Positions 30,313-38,057 of a DNA stretch of 64,000 nt are shown piece by piece. The DNA comes from Bosea sp. 124. Its GTDB lineage: Bacteria > Pseudomonadota > Alphaproteobacteria > Rhizobiales > Beijerinckiaceae. The number at the start of each line of letters is the position of its first letter. Within the stretch, counting starts at the first letter, position 1. The notes under the pieces were generated by a model. That model saw only the letters and a list, made by a program, of their open reading frames with translations. It was not told the DNA's origin and searched no databases. The DNA is taken from the NCBI RefSeq assembly GCF_003046175.1, contig NZ_PZZM01000001.1:5039001-5103000 (forward strand). Reading direction: 5' to 3'. The position numbers were made by a program, and so were the translations under genes.

Positions 30313-32691
30313 TTGTCCGCGCCTGAACCCAGCCGCCAGGCGATCCTCGACTTCGTCGAATCCGAGCGGGAGGCCGGCCGCGAGGTCGGCCGGCGCGAGA
30401 TCGCCAAGGCCTTCGGCCTGTCCGGCGGTGGCAAGATCTGGCTCAAGCGCATTCTCAAGGAGCTCGAGGAAGAGGGCGAGACCGGCGGCGACGGCGTCGA
30501 GCGGCCAGTGCATCCCCGTGGCGCCCTGCCGCCGGTCCTGCTCTGCGAGATCAAGGGCAAGGATCGCGACGGCGACCCGTTCGCGGCACCGCTGGAATGG
30601 AACGAGGCCGACCAGGGCGCGCCGCCCAGGATTCTGGTCGAGCGGCAGCGCGAGTTTCGCGCCAAGCGCCATGCGGCGCCTGCTCCGGGCATTGGCGACC
30701 ATGTCCTGCTCAAGCTGACGCGCCTCAAGGGCGTCGACGGCTTCGCCTATTCCGGCCGCGTGCTGAAGGTGATGGGCAAGGGCAAGGCGCAGGTGCTCGG
30801 TATCTTCCGCGCCCTGCCCGACGGCTCGGGCCGGCTGATCCCGATCGACAAGAAGGCGCAGGGCCGCGAGGCGCTGATCCCAAGGGGACAGACCGGCGAC
30901 GCACAGGATGGCGACCTCGTCTCGGTTGCGCTGCGCAGCGAGAGCCGGTTCGGCCCGCCCGAGGCGCAAGTACGCGAAAGACTCGGCTCGCTGAAATCGG
31001 AGCGCGCTGTCAGCCTGATCGCGATCCATGCCCATGGCATCCCGCATGTCTTCCAGCCCGCGACGATCGCAGAGGCCGAGGCCGTGCGGCCGGCGGGCAC
31101 GGCGGGGCGCGAGGACTGGCGCGAGCTGCCGCTGATCACGATCGACCCGGCAGACGCCAAGGACCATGACGACGCGGTCCATGCCGCTCCCGACGACGAT
31201 CCGGAGAATCCGGGCGGCCATGTCGTGACTGTCGCGATCGCCGATGTCGCGGCCTATGTCCGGCCCGGTTCATCGCTCGACAAGGAGGCGCTGGAGCGCG
31301 GCAACTCGGTCTATTTCCCCGACCGTGTCGTGCCGATGCTGCCCGAGCGCATCTCCAACGATCTCTGCTCGCTGCGCGAGGGCGAGGACCGCCCGGCACT
31401 GGCGGTCCGGCTCGTGCTCAAGGCGGATGGTTCTAAGAAGAGCCACTCCTTCCACCGCGTCCTGATGCGCTCGGCGGCGAAGCTCTCCTACCAGCAGGCT
31501 CAGGGAGCCATCGACGGCCAGGGCGACGAAAAAGCGGGTGCGGTTCGCGATGCGATCCTGATGCCGCTCTGGGCGGCGTATGGCGTCGCGGCGCGCGCCC
31601 GCGACGCGCGCCAGCCGCTCGATCTCGACCTGCCGGAACGCAAGCTGGTGCTGAAGGCCGACGGCTCGGTCGATCGCGTCATCGTGCCGGAGCGCCTGGC
31701 CGCGCATAAGCTGATCGAGGAGTTCATGATCCTCGCCAACGTCGCCGCTTCGGAGACGCTGGAGAAGGCCGGCAGCCTCCTGATCTATCGCTGCCATGAC
31801 GAGCCCTCGCTGGAAAAGATGCGGGCGCTCGGCGAGGTCCTGGCCTCGATCGGGATCAAGCTGCCGAAGGACGGCGTGCTGCGGCCAGTGCTGTTCAACC
31901 GCATCCTCGCGATGATCAAGGGCTCGGAGAACGAGACCTTCATCAACGAGGTGGTGCTGCGAACCCAGGCGCAGGCCGAATATGTCGCCGAGAATTACGG
32001 GCATTTCGGCCTGAACCTGCGCCGCTACGCGCATTTTACCTCGCCGATCCGGCGCTATGCCGATCTCGTCGTGCATCGGGCCCTGATCGCCGCGCTGAAA
32101 GCCGGCGATGACGGGCTGGGCAGAGGCACGACGCTGGAGGCATTGCGCGAGGTCTCGACGCGAATCTCGGCGGCCGAGCGGCGCGCCATGGCGGCAGAGC
32201 GCGAGACCACGGATCGGCTGATCGCGCATTTCCTCGCCGACCAGATCGGATCGTCCTTCGACGGGCGCATCGGCGGCGTCAACCGCGCCGGGCTGTTCGT
32301 CAAGCTCGACGGTACCGGCGCCGACGGCTTCATCCCCGCCTCGACGCTGGGCGCCGACTACTATCGCTATGACGAAGCCGTTCACGCCCTGATCGGCGAG
32401 CGCACCGGTGAGAGCTTCCGTCTCGGCGACCGGGTCCATGTCAAGCTGGTCGAGGCGGCCCCCGTCGCGGGCGCGCTGCGCTTCGAATTGCTCTCGGAAG
32501 GGCGGCAGGGGGCATCGTCGAGCCCTGGCGTCCGTGCGGGCCGCACGCCGTTTTCCGCGCGAGGCCGGCCTGGCTCGACATTCGGCGGGCCGGGAGGTCG
32601 GGCGCCGGGCAAGAGCGGTCCTGGCAGAAGCGGGCCTGGCAAGCCCGGAAAAGGCAAGCCGGGCACATCGAAATCCGGCAAGAGGCGATGA
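30313..32691 (+). CDS. rnr: Ribonuclease R
   Basis: Processive 3'-5' exoribonuclease of the RNB family that degrades structured RNA, 792 residues. It has an N-terminal winged-helix (REIAKAFGLSGGGKIWLKR), cold-shock domains, an RNB domain with the catalytic Asp cluster in IDPADAKDHDDAVHA, FTSPIRRYADLVVHR near its end, an S1 domain (about 640-715) and a basic Gly/Pro/Lys tail of about 60 residues (GKPGKGKPGTSKSGKRR). The best start in the frame is TTG 30313, which is unusual. Its stop overlaps the DUF983 start. Confidence 0.95.
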   Translation: MSAPEPSRQAILDFVESEREAGREVGRREIAKAFGLSGGGKIWLKRILKELEEEGETGGDGVERPVHPRGALPPVLLCEIKGKDRDGDPFAAPLEWNEADQGAPPRILVERQREFRAKRHAAPAPGIGDHVLLKLTRLKGVDGFAYSGRVLKVMGKGKAQVLGIFRALPDGSGRLIPIDKKAQGREALIPRGQTGDAQDGDLVSVALRSESRFGPPEAQVRERLGSLKSERAVSLIAIHAHGIPHVFQPATIAEAEAVRPAGTAGREDWRELPLITIDPADAKDHDDAVHAAPDDDPENPGGHVVTVAIADVAAYVRPGSSLDKEALERGNSVYFPDRVVPMLPERISNDLCSLREGEDRPALAVRLVLKADGSKKSHSFHRVLMRSAAKLSYQQAQGAIDGQGDEKAGAVRDAILMPLWAAYGVAARARDARQPLDLDLPERKLVLKADGSVDRVIVPERLAAHKLIEEFMILANVAASETLEKAGSLLIYRCHDEPSLEKMRALGEVLASIGIKLPKDGVLRPVLFNRILAMIKGSENETFINEVVLRTQAQAEYVAENYGHFGLNLRRYAHFTSPIRRYADLVVHRALIAALKAGDDGLGRGTTLEALREVSTRISAAERRAMAAERETTDRLIAHFLADQIGSSFDGRIGGVNRAGLFVKLDGTGADGFIPASTLGADYYRYDEAVHALIGERTGESFRLGDRVHVKLVEAAPVAGALRFELLSEGRQGASSSPGVRAGRTPFSARGRPGSTFGGPGGRAPGKSGPGRSGPGKPGKGKPGTSKSGKRR

Positions 32692-33137
32692 TGGCGATCC
32701 AGATTCACACAGCGGCCGAGCGCCCCGTGGAGCGCGACTGGCGCAGCGCGATCGGCAACGGGCTGCGCGGCCGTTGCCCGCGCTGCGGTCAGGGCCGGCT
32801 GTTCCGGGGCTTCCTCAAGCCGGTCGATACCTGCGCCGCCTGCGGCGAACCGCTGCACTACCAGCGCGCCGACGACCTGCCGCCCTATCTCGTCATCACC
32901 ATCGTCGGCCACATCGTCGTCGGCGGGATTCTGATGGCGGAGAAATACGCCGACTGGTCGATGGGGCTGCATATGGCGATCTGGCCCGCCCTGACCGTGA
33001 TCCTGTCCCTGCTGCTGATGCAGCCGGCGAAGGGCGGGGTCATCGGCCTGCAATGGGCGATGCGCATGCACGGTTTCGGCGGCACGCCCGATACGCCCGA
33101 GCGCCAGCCCCTCCCGCCAACGGTCCACCAGTCATGA
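32688..33137 (+). CDS. DUF983 membrane protein with zinc-ribbon-like head
   Basis: A 149-residue protein. The N-terminal CPRCGQGRLF and CAACGEPL form two CxxC pairs of a zinc-ribbon type (about 32-60), followed by two membrane helices (about 68-88 and 97-117). This is the DUF983 pattern; function unknown. ATGATG at 32688-32693 overlaps the rnr stop, and its own stop overlaps the Nudix start, so three genes are coupled. Confidence 0.85.
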   Translation: MMAIQIHTAAERPVERDWRSAIGNGLRGRCPRCGQGRLFRGFLKPVDTCAACGEPLHYQRADDLPPYLVITIVGHIVVGGILMAEKYADWSMGLHMAIWPALTVILSLLLMQPAKGGVIGLQWAMRMHGFGGTPDTPERQPLPPTVHQS

Positions 33138-33868
33138 ACGATCACGCCGTCACCCTGACCCAGACCGAGCGCGTCCGCGTCGCGACCAACATCCGCCCCA
33201 AGGATGCGGCGACGATGATGATTCTCGATCGCAGCGCCGCGAAGCCGCGCATCCTGATGGGCAAGCGTCACCCCAGCCACAAATTCATGCCGGGCAAATA
33301 CGTCTTCCCTGGTGGCCGCGTCGATCCGGGCGACAGGCGGATGACGGCGACGGGCGCACTCTCCCAGATCTGCGAGGACAGGCTCACGGCGCGGACCGTG
33401 CGGCCGACCGCCGCCAAGGCGCGGGCGCTCGCCCTGGCCGCGATCCGCGAGACCTTCGAGGAAACCGGCCTGCTCTTCGGCTCGGCCGAGTACGGGGCAC
33501 CGGAGCGGCCGCCGGCCGGGAGCTGGAGCGAGTTCGCCGGGCACGGCATCTATCCGGACCTCTCCGCGATTTCGTTCGTGGCCCGGGCCATCACGCCGCC
33601 ACGCCGGCCGAAGCGATTCGACACCCGCTTCTTCACCGTTGATGCCTCGGCCTCGGCCAAGCAGATCGAGAATGTCGTCGGCCCCGATTCGGAACTGATC
33701 GATCTGGTCTGGGTCGATTTCGACGAGGCCAAGCGGCTCGACCTGCCCGCCATCACCAAGGTCATCATCCAGGAGGTCGAGGCCCGTATCGCCGCGGGCT
33801 TCGCGCCCTATTTGCCGGTGCCCTTCTTCTGGGAGAAGAAGGGCAGCTTCGTGCGCGAGGAGCTCTGA
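33134..33868 (+). CDS. Nudix hydrolase with an extended Nudix box
   Basis: A 244-residue hydrolase of nucleoside-diphosphate-linked substrates. The REtfEEtG core of the Nudix box is present (RETFEETGLLFG, about 110-121), but the preceding Gly (FPGGRVDPGD, about 54-63) is separated by an insertion of some 45 residues, as in the NUDT19-like subgroup whose substrates are often CoA derivatives. That assignment is inference. The ATG overlaps the DUF983 stop (ATGA). Confidence 0.88.
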   Translation: MNDHAVTLTQTERVRVATNIRPKDAATMMILDRSAAKPRILMGKRHPSHKFMPGKYVFPGGRVDPGDRRMTATGALSQICEDRLTARTVRPTAAKARALALAAIRETFEETGLLFGSAEYGAPERPPAGSWSEFAGHGIYPDLSAISFVARAITPPRRPKRFDTRFFTVDASASAKQIENVVGPDSELIDLVWVDFDEAKRLDLPAITKVIIQEVEARIAAGFAPYLPVPFFWEKKGSFVREEL

Positions 33869-34027
33869 CGCCGGCTGCCGGCGCGAAAGTCGCGCGCCGC
33901 CACGCCATTCCACCTTGACTTCGACAGGCCTTTACGGCATTCCCACGCCCGACGGTTTGCCGGGTTCGCCCGGCCATTATCATTTCCCGTGGGCCTCACC
34001 AGCCCCACATGGTTCGAGGATATCCCC

Positions 34028-34195
34028 ATGGCCAAGGCCGTGACCATTAAAGTGAAGCTGCTTTCGACCGCCGACACCGGCTTCTTCTACGTGACGAAGA
34101 AGAACTCCCGCACGATGACGGAGAAGATGTCGAAGAAGAAATACGACCCCGTCGCGCGCAAGCACGTCGAGTTCAAGGAAACCAAGATCAAGTAA
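34028..34195 (+). CDS. rpmG: 50S ribosomal protein L33
   Basis: A 55-residue basic ribosomal protein ([20 protein letters not shown], then [14 protein letters not shown] and [14 protein letters not shown]). It lacks the zinc Cys pairs of the C+ form. It is a single-gene unit with a strong terminator 39 bases downstream. Confidence 0.97.
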   Translation: MAKAVTIKVKLLSTADTGFFYVTKKNSRTMTEKMSKKKYDPVARKHVEFKETKIK

Positions 34196-34233
34196 GGCCC
34201 CTTCGCCTGCTGATGATGGTTCGAGATTGAAAG

Positions 34234-34257
34234 CCGCCCCGTCCGGGGCGGTTTTTT
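34234..34257 (+). terminator. Intrinsic terminator after rpmG
   Basis: CCGCCCC-GTCC-GGGGCGG, a 7-bp GC stem, followed directly by six T residues. A classic rho-independent terminator. Confidence 0.92.
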
Positions 34258-34359
34258 ATTGCCTTAAGTGTTGGCCTCTTAGCCCTCCAACGCCCGCCCC
34301 GCTTCGTCCAGTCCCGGCAGGCCATCGCCTGCCATCGCCTGCGGAAGGACCCTTGCGTC

Positions 34360-34593
34360 ATGAGCATCGACCGGCCACGCCGTCCCGTCAGCGCCCGCGA
34401 CAAGGCGGAGGCGCTCTTCAGCGCAGCGACGCCGAAGGCCGCCGCACCGGCTCCGCCGCGGCCGGCGGTGCCGGGCGCACGGGAACTCGTCTCGCTGCGC
34501 ATCGACAGCGACGTGCTCGAACACTTCCAGAGCGACGGCCCCGGCTGGCAGGATCGCATCAACGACGCACTCCGGCGCGCGGCCGGCCTTTAG
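34360..34593 (+). CDS. BrnA-like antitoxin-family protein without adjacent toxin
   Basis: A 77-residue protein. Residues about 43-77 (ELVSLRIDSDVLEHFQSDGP, then GWQDRINDALRRAAG) match the BrnA ribbon-helix-helix domain, which in type II toxin-antitoxin systems binds DNA and the BrnT nuclease. The Pro/Ala-rich first half is a linker. No BrnT-like ORF is found in the 300 bases on either side, so it is an orphan regulator or a remnant. Confidence 0.75.
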   Translation: MSIDRPRRPVSARDKAEALFSAATPKAAAPAPPRPAVPGARELVSLRIDSDVLEHFQSDGPGWQDRINDALRRAAGL

Positions 34594-34636
34594 GCGGCCT
34601 GCTTTTCCCGTCGAGCGACAGTGTGGCGAGAGTCCG

Positions 34637-34675
34637 TCCGATCAGGTCGGCTCAGCCTGACCGGATCCCGCTCTA
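34637..34675 (-). repeat. Intergenic repeat abutting the stop of the secreted protein gene
   Basis: tccgatcaggtcggctcagc and ctgaccggatcccgctcta form an imperfect inverted repeat (tccgatcaggt with cctgaccgga). The terminal gctcta supplies the TAG stop of the minus-strand gene at 34673. The right half matches 52829-52855 in about 20 of 26 bases. It may act as the terminator of the minus-strand gene. Confidence 0.5.
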
Positions 34676-34999
34676 ATAGTACGGCTTCGGCACGAAGAGG
34701 CAGAACGGCCGCTGCGACGGCGCGATCACCGTGCCGGTCAGGGTTCCCCCGCTCCGGCAGATGTGAAAGCGTCCGTCCCTGGAGACGCGTGTCGCCTTTT
34801 CGGGGACGAAATGTCCGTCATGGGTCAGGTAGCCGCCGGGCACGATGCGCGGATCAGGCTCTCTTGCGTCGACGTCCAGCCCCATGGGCCAGCAATCGCG
34901 GTCGCTGCAGCAGTCATAGGGGTACCAACTATGCGCGTAGACAAGCCCTCCACCCCACGGTGACGCCGCGAGGCAGAGCGCCAATGCGAAAATACGCAT
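34673..34999 (-). CDS. Small secreted Cys-rich protein
   Basis: A 108-residue protein with a signal peptide (to about residue 22, GLVYAH). The mature region has HSWYPYDCCSDRDCWPM with three Cys, plus HICRSGG and PFCLFVP later, giving five Cys and several aromatics. Proteins of this pattern are widespread as uncharacterised exported proteins in Hyphomicrobiales. Function unknown. Confidence 0.8.
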   Translation of the reverse strand: MRIFALALCLAASPWGGGLVYAHSWYPYDCCSDRDCWPMGLDVDAREPDPRIVPGGYLTHDGHFVPEKATRVSRDGRFHICRSGGTLTGTVIAPSQRPFCLFVPKPYY

Positions 35000-35373
35000 G
35001 GGTCGCTCCAGTGATTGAGGATGTCAGGCCAGCATCTTCGCATCGACAAGCAGGATGCGAATCGTTCTCAGGATATCACGCTGTGCTGGCAGCGGTGATA
35101 GCCATGCTGCACCGCAACATGGAAATCAGCCCGACGGCCGGGCTCAAACGGCTGTTTCCGGCATGGTTGCGGCGAATATGTCACTCTCGTGAATGCATAT
35201 TGATGCCAGGATCGCGGTGCGGGTCGCAATCGGCCGAGACGATGCCCATATCAGGCGTGTTCCTGCCGAATGCCGTCCCAAGGCAGCTTTCCCCTTTCAC
35301 CGGAATACGCATCGTGATCACCGGCGACAGGCAACCCGAACCGCGCAGCACGCCTCATGGGCCGGGCAGGCGC
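35000..35373. other. Intergenic stretch without a supportable gene
   Basis: This 374-base stretch lies between the secreted protein gene and a possible micro membrane protein. Open frames cross it, but none has protein-like composition or a good start. It is somewhat lower in G+C than the flanks. No terminator, tRNA or operator could be recognised beyond the promoter that must serve the minus-strand gene at 34999. Confidence 0.5.
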
Positions 35374-35514
35374 ATGCTGAAGATGCTCGTCGAGATCGAC
35401 TCTTCGCGCTTCTTGCGCAATCGCGTCGGCGCGGCCATGGCCCTCGCCGGGCTTCTGGCGATCTTCGCCGGCATCGGCTACGGCGTGCCGGCCGTGATCT
35501 CGCAATATTTCTGA
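35374..35514 (+). CDS. Possible 46-residue single-span membrane protein
   Basis: ATG at 35374 opens a 46-codon frame (MLKMLVEIDSSRFLRNRVGA) whose second half is one clear membrane helix (AMALAGLLAIFAGIGYGVPAV). The Shine-Dalgarno is weak (ggcagg). The frame extends upstream without protein-like character. Function unknown. Confidence 0.35.
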   Translation: MLKMLVEIDSSRFLRNRVGAAMALAGLLAIFAGIGYGVPAVISQYF

Positions 35515-35859
35515 CGGAACGGCCGCGCATTCAGCAAAGGCCGATGGGCAAGAGGTGGCCGGCCGGCGGCGGTTCTGAGGAGGCCAGAGAGTCCGCAACC
35601 GGCCGGCCGAGCCCTCCGGTTTCCCAGGAGATGCGGCGGACCTGAGCACCCGAGGGGCGTCGCGAGGCAGCGGATGTCGCTGCGTCGCAGAAACCCTTGC
35701 AGCCGGGCCGCGGGCGAATCAATCGAATACGATCGATTCACCAATGTTCATCGATGCTTAACCTTACTGCGTAACCAGTCGAGCCGCGATTACCCAGCGT
35801 CATGTTGCCGAAATCGTTCCGGTGCTTGCTGGAAACGCATGCGCCTGATGGGCCAACAC
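35515..35859. other. Intergenic stretch holding a long-loop GC palindrome
   Basis: No supportable gene. It contains GGCCGGCCGG at 35557-35566 and its complement CCGGCCGGCC at 35599-35608, able to form a 10-bp stem with a 32-base loop, and an AT-rich dyad near 35716-35738 (gaatcaatcg...cgattc). It should carry signals for the end of pleD, but no T-run terminator is visible. Confidence 0.45.
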
Positions 35860-37236
35860 TCAGGCTGCGTTGGCAGCCATGACGCGGTTGCGGCCGTTCG
35901 CCTTGGCCAGATAGAGCGCATCATCGGCGCGTTTCATGATCTCGGCCGGCGAGGCGTCGCCGGCGCGCCGGCTCGACACGCCGATCGAGACGGTGACGGG
36001 AATGGCGCGCGTATCGCCGTGAATGCCGAAGGGCTCGGCCACGACACGCTCGCGGATGCGCTCGGCGACCGCATAGGCGGCATCGAGCGCCGTGTCCGGC
36101 AGCACCACGACGATCTCCTCTCCGCCCATGCGGGCGACGAGATCGATGCCGCGGGTGCAGGCACGCACGCGATCGGCGAATTCACGCAGCACCTCGTCGC
36201 CGGCATCGTGACCCCAACTGTCGTTCACCGACTTGAAGTGGTCGATGTCGAGCACGAGCAAGGCGAGCGAGCGCGCCCGCAACGCGGATTCGTCGAACAT
36301 CGCCGCCATCCTTGTGTCCATGTAGCGGCGGTTGTGCAGCCCGGTGAGCTGGTCCATCACCGCCATCTCCATCGAGGACTGCACGCTGTCGCGCAGCTTC
36401 TCGGTGAAGCGCTTGCGCCGGACCTGGGTGCGGACCCGGGCCAGGAGTTCATTGCGGTCGATCGGACGGATCAGGAAGTCATGCGCGCCGATCTCGAGGC
36501 CGCGCAGGATACGGGTGCGATCCTCGGCCTCGCCCATCATCAGCACGGAGACGTTGCGGGTGCGCTCCAGCGAGCGGAGCTGGCTGCACAGGCGCAGCCC
36601 GTCATAGTCGGTCAGGTCGAGGCTGACGATCACGCTGTCGAAATCTCCCTCGACGGCGCGCAGCAGCGCCTGCTGCGGGTCGGCCTCGATCTCAACGACA
36701 TGAAAGGCCGAGAGCGCGCTTTCCAGGCGCTCGGTCACCCTCGGCCGGTCCTCGACCAGCAGGATGCGACCGTTCAACCCGGTTTCGGAGGCAGCGGCCG
36801 CGAGTGGATCGGCAATGCCGAGACGACGCGAGGCCAGCGCCCGGTTGCGCAGCTCGTCCGTCATCGATTTCAGCCGCACCAGGCTGCGGACGCGGGCAAA
36901 CAGCGCGGTATCGTCGAGCGGCTTGGTCAGGAAATCATCAGCGCCGGCGTCGAGCCCCTTCAGCCGGTCGCCGGGCTGATCAAGCGCAGTGACCATCACG
37001 ACCGGGATATGCGCGGTCGTCGCCTCGCTCTTGAGGCGGCGGCAGACATCGAACCCGTTCATGCCCGGCATCATCACGTCGAGCAGGACGATGTCAGCCT
37101 CGCCACGCTCGCAGATCGCGAGGGCATCGGGCCCGTTGAGCGCGGTCACGACGTCGAAATATTCCGCCGAAAGCTTCGCTTCCAGCAGCTTCACATTGGT
37201 GACGATGTCGTCGACGACGAGGACGCGCGCGGACAT
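35860..37236 (-). CDS. pleD: PleD, two-receiver diguanylate cyclase response regulator
   Basis: Makes cyclic di-GMP when phosphorylated and governs the motile-to-sessile transition in Caulobacter-type cells. It is 458 residues: receiver 1 (about 1-120) with phospho-acceptor D53 in VLLDVMMPG, receiver 2 (about 155-275), degenerate at the acceptor, and a GGDEF domain (about 290-455). The active-site motif is GGEEI where PleD usually has GGEEF, and the inhibitory RxxD site is RGID 9 residues before it. It is co-transcribed with divK 15 bases upstream. Confidence 0.96.
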   Translation of the reverse strand: MSARVLVVDDIVTNVKLLEAKLSAEYFDVVTALNGPDALAICERGEADIVLLDVMMPGMNGFDVCRRLKSEATTAHIPVVMVTALDQPGDRLKGLDAGADDFLTKPLDDTALFARVRSLVRLKSMTDELRNRALASRRLGIADPLAAAASETGLNGRILLVEDRPRVTERLESALSAFHVVEIEADPQQALLRAVEGDFDSVIVSLDLTDYDGLRLCSQLRSLERTRNVSVLMMGEAEDRTRILRGLEIGAHDFLIRPIDRNELLARVRTQVRRKRFTEKLRDSVQSSMEMAVMDQLTGLHNRRYMDTRMAAMFDESALRARSLALLVLDIDHFKSVNDSWGHDAGDEVLREFADRVRACTRGIDLVARMGGEEIVVVLPDTALDAAYAVAERIRERVVAEPFGIHGDTRAIPVTVSIGVSSRRAGDASPAEIMKRADDALYLAKANGRNRVMAANAA

Positions 37237-37251
37237 GGCTGCTCTCAGGGC

Positions 37252-37620
37252 TCAGGCTGTGCCGGCATAGGCACGGACGGTCTCCAGGAACTTCGCGACC
37301 GAGATCGGCTTCGACAGATAGGCCTCGCAGCCACCCTCCCGGATCCGCTCTTCGTCGCCCTTCATCGCGAATGCCGTGACCGCGATGACGGGGATCGATT
37401 TCAGCGTATCGTCTTCCTTGATCCATTTCGTGACCTCGAGCCCCGAGACCTCCGGAAGCTGGATGTCCATCAGAATCAGGTCGGGGTGATGCGCGCGGGC
37501 CAGCTCGATCGCCTCGATGCCGTCGGCTGTCTTCAGCGTGGCATAGCCATGCGCCTCGAGAAGGTCGTTGAAGAGCTTCATATTGAGCTCGTTGTCCTCG
37601 ACAATCAGAACCGTCTTCAT
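37252..37620 (-). CDS. divK: DivK, single-domain cell-cycle response regulator
   Basis: A 122-residue stand-alone receiver. [20 protein letters not shown] is the characteristic DivK start. The acid pocket is E8/D9, the phospho-acceptor D52 is in LILMDIQLP, and Lys is in LSKPISV. In Caulobacter and rhizobia DivK sits between the DivJ/PleC kinases and DivL-CckA-CtrA, and divK-pleD is an operon, as here. A longer frame to 37644 is less family-like. Confidence 0.96.
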   Translation of the reverse strand: MKTVLIVEDNELNMKLFNDLLEAHGYATLKTADGIEAIELARAHHPDLILMDIQLPEVSGLEVTKWIKEDDTLKSIPVIAVTAFAMKGDEERIREGGCEAYLSKPISVAKFLETVRAYAGTA

Positions 37621-37766
37621 GATGCCGCCCTTCATTTGCGCCACGGATTCCCGGCACGATCCGGATTGTCCAAGCTGGCGGCCTCGTTCAATGATGCTGC
37701 TCTAGCATGCGAGCCGTTGACGAAACGCAAACCCGATCCCGGACTCATCAGGAGCACACGACCGTC

Positions 37767-38057
37767 ATGGCGAGACCGCCCAGCCTTCAGGACGCCGAGA
37801 CGCTGGCGCTGCGCGCTCTGGGCTTCCTGGCCGCAGAGCCCGAGCGGCTCGAGCCGTTTCTGGCAACGACCGGGCTCGGCCCTGCGACGCTGCGGGCCGC
37901 CGCGAGCGACCCCGGCTTCCTCTCGGCCGTTCTCGACCACATCGGCGGCAGCGATTCGCTGCTGCTCGAGTTTGCAGGAAATCTGGGTGTGAGTCCGGAG
38001 AGCGTCGCACAGGCGCGTGACCGGCTCGGCGGACCGCATCCCGGCGAGCCGGCTTGA
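37767..38057 (+). CDS. DUF3572 family protein
   Basis: A 96-residue all-helical protein. AETLALRALGFLAAEPERLEPFLATTGLGP and FLSAVLDHIGGSDSLLLEFA are the family signature, cited here by its ends: ETLALRALGFL and DHIGGSDSLLLEF. Widely conserved in Hyphomicrobiales; function unknown. ATG 37767 was chosen over an upstream start lacking family resemblance. Its stop overlaps the TTG of dinB, and it is divergent from divK. Confidence 0.88.
   Translation: MARPPSLQDAETLALRALGFLAAEPERLEPFLATTGLGPATLRAAASDPGFLSAVLDHIGGSDSLLLEFAGNLGVSPESVAQARDRLGGPHPGEPA

Noticed and set aside
35557..35608. GGCCGGCCGG inverted repeat as terminator of pleD
   Set aside because: The loop is 32 bases and there is no T-run on either strand; kept only as a note in the intergenic entry.
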